From contig CM055266.1 of the NCBI GenBank assembly GCA_029237695.1, forward strand, positions 116,081,370 to 116,145,369: a DNA stretch of 64,000 bases, read 5' to 3'. Below are positions 42,080-53,760 of the stretch, piece after piece; position 1 is the first letter of the stretch; every line of letters begins with the position of its first letter. The stretch comes from Conchocele bisecta. Its lineage: Eukaryota > Mollusca > Bivalvia > Lucinida > Thyasiridae. Under the pieces are notes generated by a model. It saw only the letters and a program-made list of their open reading frames with translations. It did not search any database and was not told the DNA's origin. The position numbers were made by a program, and so were the translations under genes.

Positions 42080-44182
42080 TTGGACTAAGCTGCACTGTTT
42101 TGACATACCCCTTTACATCCTAGACATAGTGCAGTACATGGCAAACCTGCCTTAACACACACTTGCACCGACCAGTGCACCCTTTCACGCAGCCACATCT
42201 TATGAGACCCCTGCACGACACACTAGCAACTGGGAGGGAGGACCATAGTGGCTGCCATTTTCCAGACTCGCTAGTCCATCCCCACGAATCTGGTGAGACA
42301 TCCAGCAGTTGTACGTCTTGAGCATGACCCCAGATATGACACCCTTGTAGTGTTGCCCGTTTGATGTGCTGTTCAAGAGCAGATAGAGTTGGGGGAATGT
42401 TCTGAAGTGTACGGCCTTTTGCAGTGAATAGGTGCTTTCGAACTTCATTGACACTGTTTAATTCACTTGTGCGGTCATAAAGTAAGACAGTGAAGCGTTC
42501 TATGAGCTGCATGGTCTCGTCACTGATTTCAGTAGGTCCTTCAACCAGCAAACGGAAAGCTTCAGTCACCTCAGGGAAAGAACACCAGGTGCTCCAAGCT
42601 GTCTTTTTTCCAATGGAATGGAACGCTGATACTGTATCACAACCAGTATATGCATGGAAAAATGGCAGGGAAAAAGACTTCTGAGTGCCGATGGCTGCCG
42701 AAATATTGTGTAGAGAGAGGTAACGATGATCTTTCCCAGTACCATAAGACACCCACAACTGACAAAGATTTAGGCGTGGCACTGCTGCCACGCTAAGACC
42801 ACTACATCAGAATCAACCGTCCGAAGCATGAATGTCTTGAATCCCTCAGCAACTGCATCAGCCAGGTGCACCATCAGCCTCGAATCTGCTTCCTCGTGGT
42901 TGCATGGGCAGATACTATGTGTATTCTCGCGGTCTGGGACACAGACCACGCTGTCTCCAAAGCTCATGATCAACTGCTTATTGGGAAGAGACAGTGACAA
43001 TGATTCCTCAGCAAGAAGCCTGAAAAGTTCAGACTTGTTGTCGGGATCGTTCAGAAAGAGAGGCCAGCTTTTCGGCAACGGTGTATTAAGGGACACTTTG
43101 ATGCACACACCCTTCCCACGAGATTTTCGTGCACCTTCCTTTAAGCTGTCTTCTTTATACACATCAAATACAATATCCACACGGAGGTATTTATCAAGTT
43201 GACGCCGGATGTGAGGTAGGAATGTACTGTGTATGTAGTCGGCGAATGTTTTGCCTTTAGTCGGTGGCAGGTAATGGACAACTGCTGCCCCATCCATCAA
43301 AATCACATCTGCTTTAGGAGTAGCTGCTATAGGAGTGGTGCTAGCCGTCTTCTTGAGGACCGAGACAATGTCACTCTTTGTTGTCGTCCGAAGATTTCCG
43401 TTTTCTGAGATAGACGGCGGATGTATCTGGTTTTCATGGGAAAAGAATTCATCTGGACTCCCTACACGCACTTCACTAGACACATATAATTGGGCTAGAG
43501 TAGAGCATGTGTCTTGAAGTGCCTTCTCCTGCGGCGTTTTTACTTGTCTGGTAGTAGTAGGGGCCATGAGATGAAGCTTGTTCTTCTGGATTGGTTTGGA
43601 TACAGATTCGGTGTGTGCCTTCAGACGATTGTTGACATATGCCTCAAACTGTTCCAAGCCTGCATCGTGAAGTTTCTGTGAACAGAGAACTGCGGCTTCT
43701 GGAAGGACCTCCATCATGTGCATGCGGAACAGGACATTGCCGTTATCAGCAAAGGGGTTGCACATGTTACTAATCCCTTGTTCCAATGATCTGACATCTT
43801 TCAAGAACTTTTCTTGGAATGCCTTCGTTTGTTCATGGTGTGTTGTAGTTGTTGCATACTCTGCAGTACTGGTGCTGGTGGTCATAATCCCCTCAAAGTC
43901 TGTGATGACGCGTGCAACCTCGGGTGAAGCGAGAGACCAACGGTTGAGAGCATCGACATCATGGGTCTGCCCGATTACACCACCGTCTCCCTTGATTGTG
44001 ACATTGTTCTGTTCATGTGCCTGGTCAACTGCCATGTTTGAAAACGGACGCCCTGTCTTGTTGACAGTAAAGTGCTTGTTGTCAAATTCAGCAGCTATCT
44101 CAGGATGTAGTTTGTATAGTGTAACCATGTCACGTATGTGCACTGGCACCCATCTAGCGTAGTGGGTATGGTTGAGCACCAT
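42080..44182 (-). pseudogene. Academ-like transposase: XPG/PIN-like nuclease with C-terminal CXC domain
   Basis: The frame 44182-42770 (470 residues) begins with the conserved block 'HTHYARWVPVHIRDMV' and has 'DQAHEQNNVTIKGDGGVIG'. Later come nuclease motifs with acidic residues: 'VILMDGAAVVHYLPP', 'RVDIVFDVYKEDSLK', 'HEEADSRLMVHLADA' and 'TVDSDVVVLA'. A 1-base frame change near 42785 leads to the frame 42791-42120, with 'FHAYTGCDTVSAFHSIGKK' and a Cys-rich 'RCGCVKGCTGRCKC'. The second half of the CXC module ('GLPCTALC') is out of frame beyond 42130. The sequence before the first Met reads through a possible splice acceptor, so upstream exons are absent. CXC domains bind DNA. Confidence 0.8.
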
Positions 44183-45118
44183 GAACCAAGGGGCAAGCCC
44201 TGTAGTATTGTCATTGTGTTGGTTGTTTCACCATTTGTCATTGACAATGACCCGTGAACTTGACAACCCAAAGAAGAGGAGGGAGAGGGGGTATGTCCTG
44301 AAACAAACTTTAATTGATTGATTATAGTACTCTAGAGCTCAATGTTTCCTTAATCGGCAATATAGAAGCAACAATTTGTGAGAGAAAAAAACTGGTTTAA
44401 TGGCTGAAATTGTAATTTTAGTATTTGACCTTGACACTGGGCCGCGAAGTTGACCTCCGAGGTACCTGCAACTAAGCCCAATCGATTGGTCACACATACA
44501 AATATCATACTAGATCCTAATATTATCTTAATATATTATTTAGAAGCAGTGATATGCAAAGAAATTACAAAAAAAAATGAAAATAGTGATTTTGGTATAT
44601 GACCTTGACATTGACCGGTCAAGTTGACCTCTGAGGGTCATGAATATAATTTCATTTGATTGCCCACTCAAAGAACTATAACTATTGACTCCAAGAATAT
44701 TTGTTTCTGCCAAGTATATGCAGAGATCTGCAAGTTTTAGTCTAGGGGTCATTTCTGACGACGGCCATCTTGGATTTATGCAAATGAGGTCATTCTGGAG
44801 GATATTTTTTTTGCCCACCCTTCTGAAAATGTTCCACACATATTTTTTAACATATACACAAAAAATGGCAGACTCTTCCAAAAGTGCAGTATTCTAGCAT
44901 ATTTGTGCACATAGCAGCCCCACTACAAAGTCACTTGGCCCCTTCCCCTAAAATAGGATTACGAATAATCGTAATACTCGTATAAGGGGTATAACCAGAT
45001 TCAACTGTCACATACAAAATACCAAAGACGTATGTGAGGGCCAAACCAGGTCTCCAGTCGGAATTCCGGTAAGGATGTACTTAAATTACCCATCGCATTC
45101 TCCCACCTGCCACCCACT

Positions 45119-46589
45119 TGATGGTGTAAGAGGTGGATTATCACACAATAATAAACTCATCTGGGAAGATATATATATAATGTAGCAACAGATACTTTGA
45201 AAAAGAAAAACTGGCATCGTTAAACGAAGATAATCCCCTCGTATGCAAAACAAAGCACCATCCCTAGACACACATTGTAGCCAAATATCAAAATCGGTGT
45301 AGCAGTTGATGAAAAAAGAAAAAAGCTTTTAACATTTTTGCCTTACAAACAAGGTGAACTTCTAACTCAACCTTGACCTTGGGCACAGTGGCTGCATGCA
45401 TGGGACAGAGAATGAATATTTGGATGACGACTAATAAGCATATAAAGTTTCGAGCCAATCCGACTTACGGTTACAGAGAAAGTTGATGCAAATTTTGACA
45501 ATATATAAAAACAAAAACAAATACAGCCGAGGTTCCAACTTTAATATATTATTACAGTGGCCTACGGAATATCCAAGTAATACATGCACGTCTCTGAACA
45601 AAATGTAGTGCCGTTAACCATGACCTATATCGTAAAAATATCGTTGAGTCGCCCAATTGTATTTGTTGACAAGTTGAAGATGCCACTCACTACTTCTCCT
45701 GCCCAAGATATACTCTACATAGAAACCAACTAATAGACGAAATTCAAGCTTACTCAGTTACTGTCAACCAACCCTCCATACTGAACTCTATGGTAATACA
45801 CAACTTGATGGTCCTATTAATGAAGCAATATGTACATCCGTAAGAATATACAGAGAGAACACAGTTGGTTTTTTTTTTAAATGGTATCTACTTGCTACAC
45901 CGTACCGACAACATGACTGCACGTGGGCGTTGGGTGGCACGGTGTGCAAATGTTTTCTACAACTCCTGCAGTGGCTTTTATTTATTTATTTATATTAGTA
46001 TTATAATATTAAATAATTATAATATTACTATATAATTATAATACTACTAATATTAGTAAATCTAGTTTGTGGATTTAAAAATTAATGAACTAAATCACAA
46101 GATTACTTATTTAATTATTATATTTCCTTTTTTCTCCTTGTTAAAATGGTTAATGCATGTATATTTAACATATTTATCAGGCATTGTAGGCAGCTGAAAC
46201 TAGGAACACAACTTAAATAATAAAATCCCATTTATTGTTTGCTTTCAGAATGCTTGAATAATGTGCATGGAATCAGGTAGATTGATTAGTTGAGCCTGAA
46301 CTATGTTACAGCTCCGGCTCGGACAACCCAGCTGCCCGATTGCTAATATATGTTCAGAAACGCCGTCACCTTAACGCTAGTTTAACACAGACGGTTGTGT
46401 ATTTATATTTGTTATGTCTTGGTTTCGGCAGCAGATACCTAGTCACATGTAAGGGAGAGGATTTATATAAGCTTGCAATCAATCCAATCCCATTTGTATA
46501 GTACTGATTATATTATTATTGATGTCCTGCTTGAAACTGATATAGAAATAACGTGTTTAAACCAAATTTTGACAAAAACCTAAACAGTC
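45119..46589. other. Repeat-derived and AT-rich sequence, no gene
   Basis: 45360-45490 ('ccttgaccttgggcacag') is paralogous to 46595-46710. 45975-46130 is very AT-rich with TATTAG/ATAATT motifs. No motif-bearing frame is present. Confidence 0.5.
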
Positions 46590-46822
46590 CTTTACCCTCC
46601 TTGACCTTGGGCACAGGGGCCACATGAGTGGGATACATGATGAATATATGGATGTTGACCAATAAGCATACACAGTTTCAAGCAAATCTGACTTACGGTT
46701 ACAGAGATAGTAGGTATGTGAAATGTTTTGCGAAAATTTGGACAAAAATTCTAAACGTGGGACGGAGAGACAAGTGCAACGTAGTCACTAAATGCCCCCT
46801 CCACTATCATGGTGGGGCATAA
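46590..46822 (+). repeat. Dispersed repeat ending in 'ccactatcatggtggggc'
   Basis: It shares 'gacttacggttacagagat' with 45463 and its terminal self-complementary motif with 25859. Confidence 0.75.
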
Positions 46823-47399
46823 CAATTTCCAAGAGTTGTGTCTGAGAAAATGATTTGATTGGTCGATGGAAATTATTGTAACGTTACTGGGCTCTCGTAT
46901 TGAAAGTGGTGTAAACTGTCGCTCTCCATAACCCAGTGTTAATGCTGGATGACATGCCACTCGATTTGAAATGTATATCTGTTGCAAACCGGTTTATTCA
47001 ATATAATTATTGAACATTATTAAACATCAACAAAACAATATACATGTACATACAGTTTACATCAGGAAACAACGACATGCCATTATATGGACGAAACAAT
47101 ACTTTACATAATTAACATGTTCACCGAGGCTGAATATTCATAATACACACGTAACCATTTCAAACCTAGAGGCCATAAAGCCAACATTTACAAACACTGT
47201 ATATGCAGATGAGCCAGCTTGTTACTAGCCGTTACAAGCCATCTCATCAGGATCTGCAGTGTTTGTCAGAAATTTTCAGCATCTGCATATTAGTCTTTGG
47301 GCCACCAATAACCCCCCCTCCCCCCCCCTGTGGTACATAACGCCACTATGATTTTCAAATTCAGTAGTCAATTGTCTGTCATTCCAGAAGGTCTGCCAT
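46823..47399. other. No gene; a MITE B relative is present
   Basis: 47145-47310 resembles the family B core ('aagccatctcatcaggatct') but lacks TTAA ends. A C-rich run at 47312-47329 is followed by 'gtggtacataa', matching the flank of the poly-G at 51247. Confidence 0.5.
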
Positions 47400-47950
47400 T
47401 AAAAAGCCGCTGGATGAACAAATGGCGGCCATTTTCCAAGATGGCCGTCAAAAACAATTGTTTTGGTTTACAGGACTAGCTTTATCGCCTGTTAACCGGT
47501 ATTAGGACCGATTTAAATTTTCTAAATCGTTCTTATCTACTCCCTAATTGAATATAAAACAGTGTGTGATACATTCAAAATCAATTTATTTTACCAAGTG
47601 GCCGCCATTTTCAAAATGGCCTCCAAAAAGTGTGTTTTTGCGAAAAAAATTCACTGTAACTGCTGTTAAGTGTTATTGGAACCGCTATTAACATTGTAAC
47701 TTGTACATTGTAATGCATATCAATATGCATATCAATTATGTAATACAGATTGACTTGACAGCATGATACAAATGGTGGAAAGTTTCAAAATGGCCGCCAA
47801 AAAAGGCGTTTTTTCAACAATTTTCCATGTTAACAATTTTCCATGATAAGTGGCATTTGAACCACTTTTTACACCGCAAATTAATGCCATGATGGATATC
47901 AATATACATTAATTGCGTAATATAATGTGTGTTTTACGCAGGGGTAGGTT
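47400..47950 (+). repeat. Tandem repeat, about 180 bp unit, three copies
   Basis: Units are marked by 'ggccgccattttcaaaatgg'-like sequence near 47422, 47600 and 47780, each followed about 60 bases later by 'tgttaagtgttattggaacc' or a variant. Confidence 0.8.
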
Positions 47951-48129
47951 TTCCATATTTGGCCCATGGCCTAATCTTATGACATATACGACCTATGGAT
48001 GTCTTGACTTACACATGTATTGACATGCAGTCTGTTCTGGATCTAATATATTCAATAGAAATGACACTTCATAATATAGATTGAATAGCGAACAGCATGT
48101 GCCATTATCATACTGTCACATCTGGCGTT

Positions 48130-49788
48130 ACACTGGTCTCAAATGTCTTTCAGTACATTTTGTCAGTCAACGTCACAAATTAGCTGCCAGGTGCAGACTG
48201 AAGTCTGTAAAAAGATCTGCCAGCTTCCATGCGCCAATAAAGCAACACAAACTGAAGACATTTGCAACGCTTGCAAAATCGGCGACACTTACGAGTCCAC
48301 AGCGAAAGTATAGGAACTAGTAGCAGAACGTAATGTATTTTGACAGATCGTTTCCATTGCACTCAGGAACAACATTGACATGGATAAGGTCTTCAGTTAC
48401 CCGTTAGGTCCAGTTCCATGGTCGCTTGCAACAGCTGATGGATCACCGACAAGGACTGACAAAGCCAAATTGATGCACCAACTGGAAGGGCAGACGCATA
48501 TGGTTGACAGGCCTCCGCTAGAACAGGTGAGCTACATCATTGACGGAAATGCAATTCTACATGTGCAAACTGCTTTGCCCAACACATTTGCAGATCTGGC
48601 GGAGAGTCTATATGACCAAATGCCGAAAGCAGAACGCGTGGATTTTGTAACAGACACGTACCATCCTCTGTCAATTAAAACCAATGAACGACAACGAAGA
48701 GGTACCACAAATACCTACTTGATCAAGGGACCGCTGACAAAGGTTCCACTGACTGGCCAGTTCCTCTCGAACGATGTGAACAAGACACAATTGTGCAAAC
48801 TCCTACTTAATGAATGGATGCAAGATAAATACGCACACAAGGTGAAGGGAAGAACAATTGTGTTTATGTGTGAAACCAAATTCGTCAAATTAACTAGTAT
48901 GGATGGCATATCAACACACACTGACGAAATAGCAGAACTGAATTCGTCACAAGAGGAAGCAGACACACGGCTGGTATTGCATTGTTTGCACCATGCATCG
49001 CATGTATCGGAGAACAATACAATTGTTGTCAGATCTCCAGATACCGACGTATTTGTACTGTTACTCAGGTTTACACAGCTGGTGAAACAGCGTGTGCTGT
49101 TTGACACCGGTGTCGGCAACAAACGACGACTGCTTGACATACACGGTTGGTACGCAGAGGTTGGTACGCAGATGTGTTTGGCATTGCCAGCACTTCATGC
49201 GTTCACCGGTTGTGACAGCACGAGTGCTTTCGTTCGTCGTGGAAAGGTGACACCGCTAAAACTACTTCAGAGGCACCCATAATTCACTGACACATTCATG
49301 CAGTTGGGTTTGTCCCCTTCTGTAGAACCACAACTCTTCGAAGACCTTGAACACTTTGTGTGTCTGATGTACAGGAGTACTGGTACTAGTATTACAGATA
49401 TAAACAAACTGCGCATGGAGCTATTCCTGCAAAAGTTCAGTCCCGAGGCAGGAGAGCTGCTGTCAAGTTACAATGGCGCTGATCTTAGCATTCTGCCACC
49501 ATGCAGGTCATCGTTGAGAATGTATATAATGAGAGCTAATCACCAAACCCTCATTTGGTGCTGCAATCGAATGCATGCATACCGCCACCAAATGGCCGTG
49601 GGTGGGAGGTCATAAACGGAACACTGGAGTGCAAATGGACAGAGGGGGATTACCTGCCAACTGAAATGATAGATCTACAGGTAGAAGAAGAGGAAGAAGT
49701 GGATACGATGGATGTTGATGAAACAAATGCCCCTGAGCCTGACAGCTTACTAGATAGCATGTTTGATACAGATGAAGCATTTGACTAG
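48130..49788 (+). pseudogene. Second Academ-like transposase, partial
   Basis: The plus strand encodes the C-terminal half of the same nuclease family in several pieces. 'SFHAPIKQHKLKTFATL' (48220) is followed after stops near 48312 and 48345 by a 300-residue frame (48380-49282) with 'VSYIIDGNAILHVQTALP', 'SQEEADTRLVLHCLHH', 'RSPDTDVFVLLLRF' and 'LHAFTGCDSTSAFVRRGK'. An in-frame stop at 49280 separates 'MQLGLSPSVEPQLFEDLEHF'. After a frame change near 49585 comes an acidic tail ending 'DSMFDTDEAFD'. It differs clearly from the 42-44 kb copy, so it belongs to another subfamily. The N-terminus and TIRs were not found. Confidence 0.8.
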
Positions 49789-50019
49789 GTTGCTTCTCTT
49801 AAGCCGGATTCACTAGATATGTATCTACGATTTGTACAGCATGTTAGGATAATACCTGAGCGCTGTTGATGTCAGGAAATATCGAAGAGTTTCGTACCTG
49901 ATGCCGTGGGTATTGACTCCGCCACAGGTGCAAGAACAACGAATGCAAAATTAATTATATTGTTGTATAATCATGCACAAATCAAGAACAATGAAAGCCC
50001 TGGACACATTATGTAACTG
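49789..50019. other. 3' flank of the Academ-like pseudogene
   Basis: A decayed duplicate of the motif 'ccgccacaggtgcaagaac' is echoed at 50351 ('ccgccacagcgcg'); no gene. Confidence 0.4.
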
Positions 50020-50052
50020 TATGTATGTATGTATGTATGTATGTATGTATTA

Positions 50053-50083
<31 letters not shown>

Positions 50084-50097
50084 GCGTGTGCGTGTGC

Positions 50098-50133
<36 letters not shown>

Positions 50134-50146
50134 ATTGTATGTATGA

Positions 50147-50177
<31 letters not shown>

Positions 50178-50262
50178 CGGCGTGCGTGCGTGCGTGCGTG
50201 CGTGCGTGCTGTGCGTGCGTGCGTGCGTGCGTGCGTGCGTGTATGTATGTATGTATGTAACG
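50020..50262 (+). repeat. Compound microsatellite (GTAT)n (GT)n (GCGT)n
   Basis: Pure alternating purine-pyrimidine runs about 240 bp long. The Cys/Val-rich and Thr/His-rich frames on both strands are artefacts. Confidence 0.98.
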
Positions 50263-51245
50263 CTATGTATATGTTAATGATTTCATGAACCATATTTGAT
50301 GTGACGATGCAAATAATGAATAGTTTCTTACGATGTTGTGGGGATTGTCCCCGCCACAGCGCGTTGCTTCAAACCTTGATTGAAAATTAATTACCTTGTT
50401 GTATAATCATACGCAAATCGGTCTACGCATGTCTATAACTGTTGTTGTGCATTATATCGATGCTCACATTTAACATGTTCTATTTCACAATATAGCATTG
50501 ATCTTGTTGTAAATATCGAATCATTTCTTGCCCGATAATGTGGAAATTCTCTTTTTCTTCACACTTGCTGCTATACATACTTCATTCCATGCACTTTCAT
50601 CATGACAACTCACGATATGTGTGTGTATGCAATGACGCCATTGTCATGTTGAAGTAGTTGACTATTCATATGTACCAGTTAAAAGTAAATATAAGTGGAG
50701 ACAGCTAATGAAACTCAATATGTGTAAAATGTACATTGTAGATTTAGTGGGTGGGGTAACGGTTTCAAATTCAGTTGTGGTTAACTTAGTATCATGTGCA
50801 GTAAGCATAAGAAAAACAGGAACTATAGTTTCCACATGTTTCATGAGCACATGCATATATATTTTCCATAGTTACAATATATAAATACCGTATGGGAAGA
50901 GATGTGTGGCAATACATGTGTTACCATTGAAATGGAGTGGGTGGGGTAATTAAATATGCAAACTATTGGCTTAAAAGGACCGGACGGTCCTTAATTGTGC
51001 TTAAATGCAAAGTATTGCTATAAACATCTCTCAAAACCTGTAAAACAACAGCAGTTTCCGTGTTTAACAATATAATTTTGTCACATTCTTACAAAAAGTG
51101 TGATATTTTAATATGGCAAAAAGTTGCTGGGTGGTATACTTCAAAATGGTGCCATACATTCATCCAGCGGGTTACAGAGCGCAGACAAGTTGCATTAAAC
51201 TCGTAATTGATTGTAGTTATCAGAAAAATATGCTTATGTACCACA

Positions 51246-51246
<1 letters not shown>
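50263..51246. other. No gene recognised
   Basis: 'gagtgggtggggtaa' occurs at about 50937 with variants at 50746 and 11435. Otherwise unique AT-rich sequence. Confidence 0.45.

Positions 51247-51319
<73 letters not shown>
51247..51319 (+). repeat. Poly-G tract of about 73 bases
   Basis: Uninterrupted G run followed by 'agggtttccatatttggccc'. Gly- and Pro-rich frames over it are artefacts. Confidence 0.97.
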
Positions 51320-51320
<1 letters not shown>

Positions 51321-51519
51321 GGGTTTCCATATTTGGCCCATGGCCTATATGTAGCATCAAGGTAAATCATGTTAGTGGCATATCAACATACAGTGTCACT
51401 AGATCGCACTGATCCTTGTATTAAACGGACCTATAGCAGCAGCGAACATTACAACACACTATACCAACTGCCCAACGGTTTGCAAATGCATGTATGCAAA
51501 GAATGCTATCAACTATTAT

Positions 51520-51730
51520 TTAACCCTTCCTAGGTTGTTGACGGAAATTGCCGTCTGCTGTTTTTCATTTTTGCTTTAATTCTTAACAAAAAACTGGTTT
51601 TGACAGCACATGAGAATCGTCTCCACTGGAGACGATTCTCATGTGCTGTCAAAACCAGGTTTTTGTCGAGAAATATTGAAAATAAAACATTTCCAGCAGA
51701 CAACATTTAATTCAGCGTAGTAAGGGTTAA
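51520..51730. mobile_element. piggyBac-like MITE, intact, 211 bp
   Basis: TTAA at both ends. Termini 'CCCTTCCTA' and 'TAGTAAGGG'. The centre is a long hairpin with 'gacagcacatgagaatcgtc' on the left arm and its exact reverse on the right. Confidence 0.9.
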
Positions 51731-51734
51731 TGAA

Positions 51735-51965
51735 ACATGTCACTGGAGAAATGGGGTTTATCACATTGATGGCCAGTCTAGATTCAGATCTGCTAGCACT
51801 CCTTTAGCCTATGATGGATCTATACTATTTGTTACAAACAGGATTGGTGTGGCTGATCGAATGGTAAATATTGCAGACCCCAAATAGACTGCGGATGCAC
51901 GACATGATGGTCTGAGTCTGGGTCTCCACTGTGGCAAAGGTCATACACTAAATCTCCAGTCAGGC
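51735..51965. mobile_element. MITE family C, copy 2, diverged
   Basis: Contains 'actggagaaatggggttta' and ends with 'aaatctccagtcaggcac'. The interior 'ctgcggatgcacgacat' matches 33975-33990. Confidence 0.6.
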
Positions 51966-52349
51966 ACATTTAACCACAAGGCTAAATCCATAAGATTTAA
52001 ATTTAAACCCAGTACGTGTTGATACAAAGAACAAAGACTTTTGTCCATGGGTTATTAGGAAAACCAGATATGGTATGGGTATGGGTCGAAATATATTTCT
52101 TGTCCACCTGCATGGTCGATAATCCACTCTCTAAAGCTCATGGATTATTTCCTAGTACTGTGATCTATGTATTATATTTATAATGCCCATCTGGTTCGTC
52201 TATACAAATACATGTCTGTAGTGTCACTGAACCTTTTATATTTCAATATATTGCACAGTAATGTGCACTGAACATTTAGCACTATGTGGTGCATTTGCAA
52301 TCACTAACTGTACAAAAGTAAAATCAAGATCACATATTTATCAACGCAT

Positions 52350-52514
52350 GAAATGCAAGTCGTCGTCTGCTGTTTTTTTTCTGTGGTATTTCTTAATTCA
52401 AACATTCTTCGACGGCACTTTAAAGTGTTGTCGAAGCATGTTTCTGATAATAAGAATGGGAAATGAAAAATAACAGCAGACGACACTATAATAAGTCAGC
52501 ATTGTAAGGGTTAA
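52350..52514. mobile_element. piggyBac-like MITE, left end worn
   Basis: Right end 'attgtaagggttaa'. Inverted 'gtcgtctgctg' and 'cagcagacgac', with central hairpin 'cgacggcactttaaagtg'. Confidence 0.75.
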
Positions 52515-52886
52515 ACATATCAAATATTCATTTATTAAAACTAAAGATGCATCACTTTGATGTCTTTAATTGTCATAAACATCACTTATTTTCTGGATCT
52601 TCGACAATGACGATATATTTGAAACGGATGACGAAAATCCCAGCATTCCTGCGTCTATGTCCAGAAAGAATCACTGATGTCAAGAAGTTGAGCAATAATG
52701 TGCATATGAACTACTTCCATCCCAGAATTCCAGTGATCTGTTCAGTAAGTATTCATTGTAGTCCTTTCTACAAGGATTGCAACAACCATATTGCTGTATA
52801 TGGATGATTTGGTGAACTAAGCTGAATCTTCCCCCGTTGGATTCGCTGCAAATATTAGTGTCCATGTTTATAGGACTTCTCCAAAT
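52515..52886. other. No gene recognised
   Basis: An 86-codon plus frame (52547-52807) lacks motifs and splice context. Confidence 0.4.
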
Positions 52887-52962
52887 TCGTGCTCAAAATC
52901 ACAGTTTGATTGGCCGAAACTCGACACTGCTTCGACCAATCAACTTCCTGATTTTGAGTAAT
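52887..52962. repeat. Short foldback element
   Basis: 'ctcaaaatcacagtttgatt' pairs with 'aatcaacttcctgattttga' across 'ggccgaaactcg'. Same family as 54255-54340 and others. Confidence 0.75.
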
Positions 52963-53094
52963 AGAACGAGCTCAATGCTCAGTAAATATTATAAGTCCAG
53001 GCCAATGTTGTACATGCCCAGTAGCTACTACACGGGTCAACATCAATCACCTCAAGCCATCACATCTACTCTGCAAGCTGAAAGTATACATTTA

Positions 53095-53560
53095 CATAAA
53101 TATAGGCATGACAAATGGGGCTTGTGGCATTTGCAACAAGTACAAACTCGGATCAGCATGCGCAGTCCGAGCAGGATCTAAAACGGTTGTCATTGAAACA
53201 CCCATTATGCTTCTAACAAACAGTATACAAACATTGGAAAGCTGCTGGGGCCCGTTTCACTAAACTGTGTACGATAAAACTGTTTGTACGAATATTTCTA
53301 TGAATGTGCTTCTCACATTAACGTGTTTCTCTAATGCTGCCATTTTGTACCTACGGGTTCAAGTCATTAAATGCAGCACATCCACGGATTTTTTTGTTAA
53401 ATCTGTTGTCGGAACAAATGTTAATGTGGATTTCAATTTTGCTCTTACAAACTTATTTGTACAAAGTTTAGTGAAACAGGCCGCAGGTGTGTACTAGAAC
53501 ATGATAAGCTTGACATGAGCCCCACTTGTCCAGTCACAGCCACACATTTGAGCTGGTATA
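53095..53560. mobile_element. MITE family C copy 3, interrupted by a family D MITE
   Basis: 'atggggcttgtggcatttg' at about 53117 and 'gagccccacttgtccagtca' at about 53518 are inverted ends. 53247-53483 between them is MITE D. Confidence 0.7.
53247..53483. mobile_element. MITE family D, copy 2
   Basis: 'gggcccgtttcactaaactg' and 'agtttagtgaaacaggcc' are terminal inverted repeats. Confidence 0.8.
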
Positions 53561-53760
53561 TTACGACGTGCAAAGGACTAAAGATTTTGATAATTCTGTA
53601 TCTCCTATGAAATCAGTAAGCTTGTTTAATAAATATCATAATAAACCAGAACCACTCATGTAAGATTCTCTCTAAACTAAGCAAATTGAGGTCAAATGGA
53701 ATAATTCTGTCAATTCTAAAGCCAATGATGCTGTGGGTTTTCCAAGTTCATTATGTTATT

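Larger units (their letters stand above)
40358..44926 (-). mobile_element. Academ-like DNA transposon, 4569 bp
   Basis: TIRs start 'TAGTGGGGCTGCTATGTGC' at both ends, followed by inverted 'actgcacttttggaagagtc'. Looser inverted similarity extends several hundred bases ('aagatggccgccatc' against 'gacggccatcttgg'). The target duplication is CAA. It encodes a minus-strand nuclease-type transposase (42120-44182). A 3 bp target duplication and XPG-like nuclease fit the Academ superfamily. The N-terminal part of the protein is missing. Confidence 0.75.
40302..45118 (-). mobile_element. SINE copy D, split by the Academ-like transposon
   Basis: The left part (40302-40357) and right part (44927-45118) join across a duplicated CAA to give the sequence seen intact in copy B ('cacaccaaagtcacttgg'). 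The copy begins at 'attcagccctg', without the tail module. Confidence 0.88.

Noticed and set aside
41521..42155. Plus-strand frames of 63-83 codons
   Set aside because: They lie on the foldback element and antisense to the Academ-like gene.
42828..44162. Plus-strand frames of 60-148 codons opposite the transposase
   Set aside because: Antisense shadows of a clearly conserved minus-strand protein.
40358..44926. CACTA (EnSpm) transposon, because of the 3 bp duplication and TAGTG/CACTA ends
   Set aside because: The terminal pentamers are in the opposite orientation to CACTA elements, and the encoded protein is of the XPG/PIN-like nuclease type.
50009..50293. Cys/Val-rich and Thr/His-rich frames on both strands
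   Set aside because: Translation of a GTAT/GT/GCGT microsatellite.
51089..51412. Gly- or Pro-rich frames
   Set aside because: Poly-G tract of about 73 bases.
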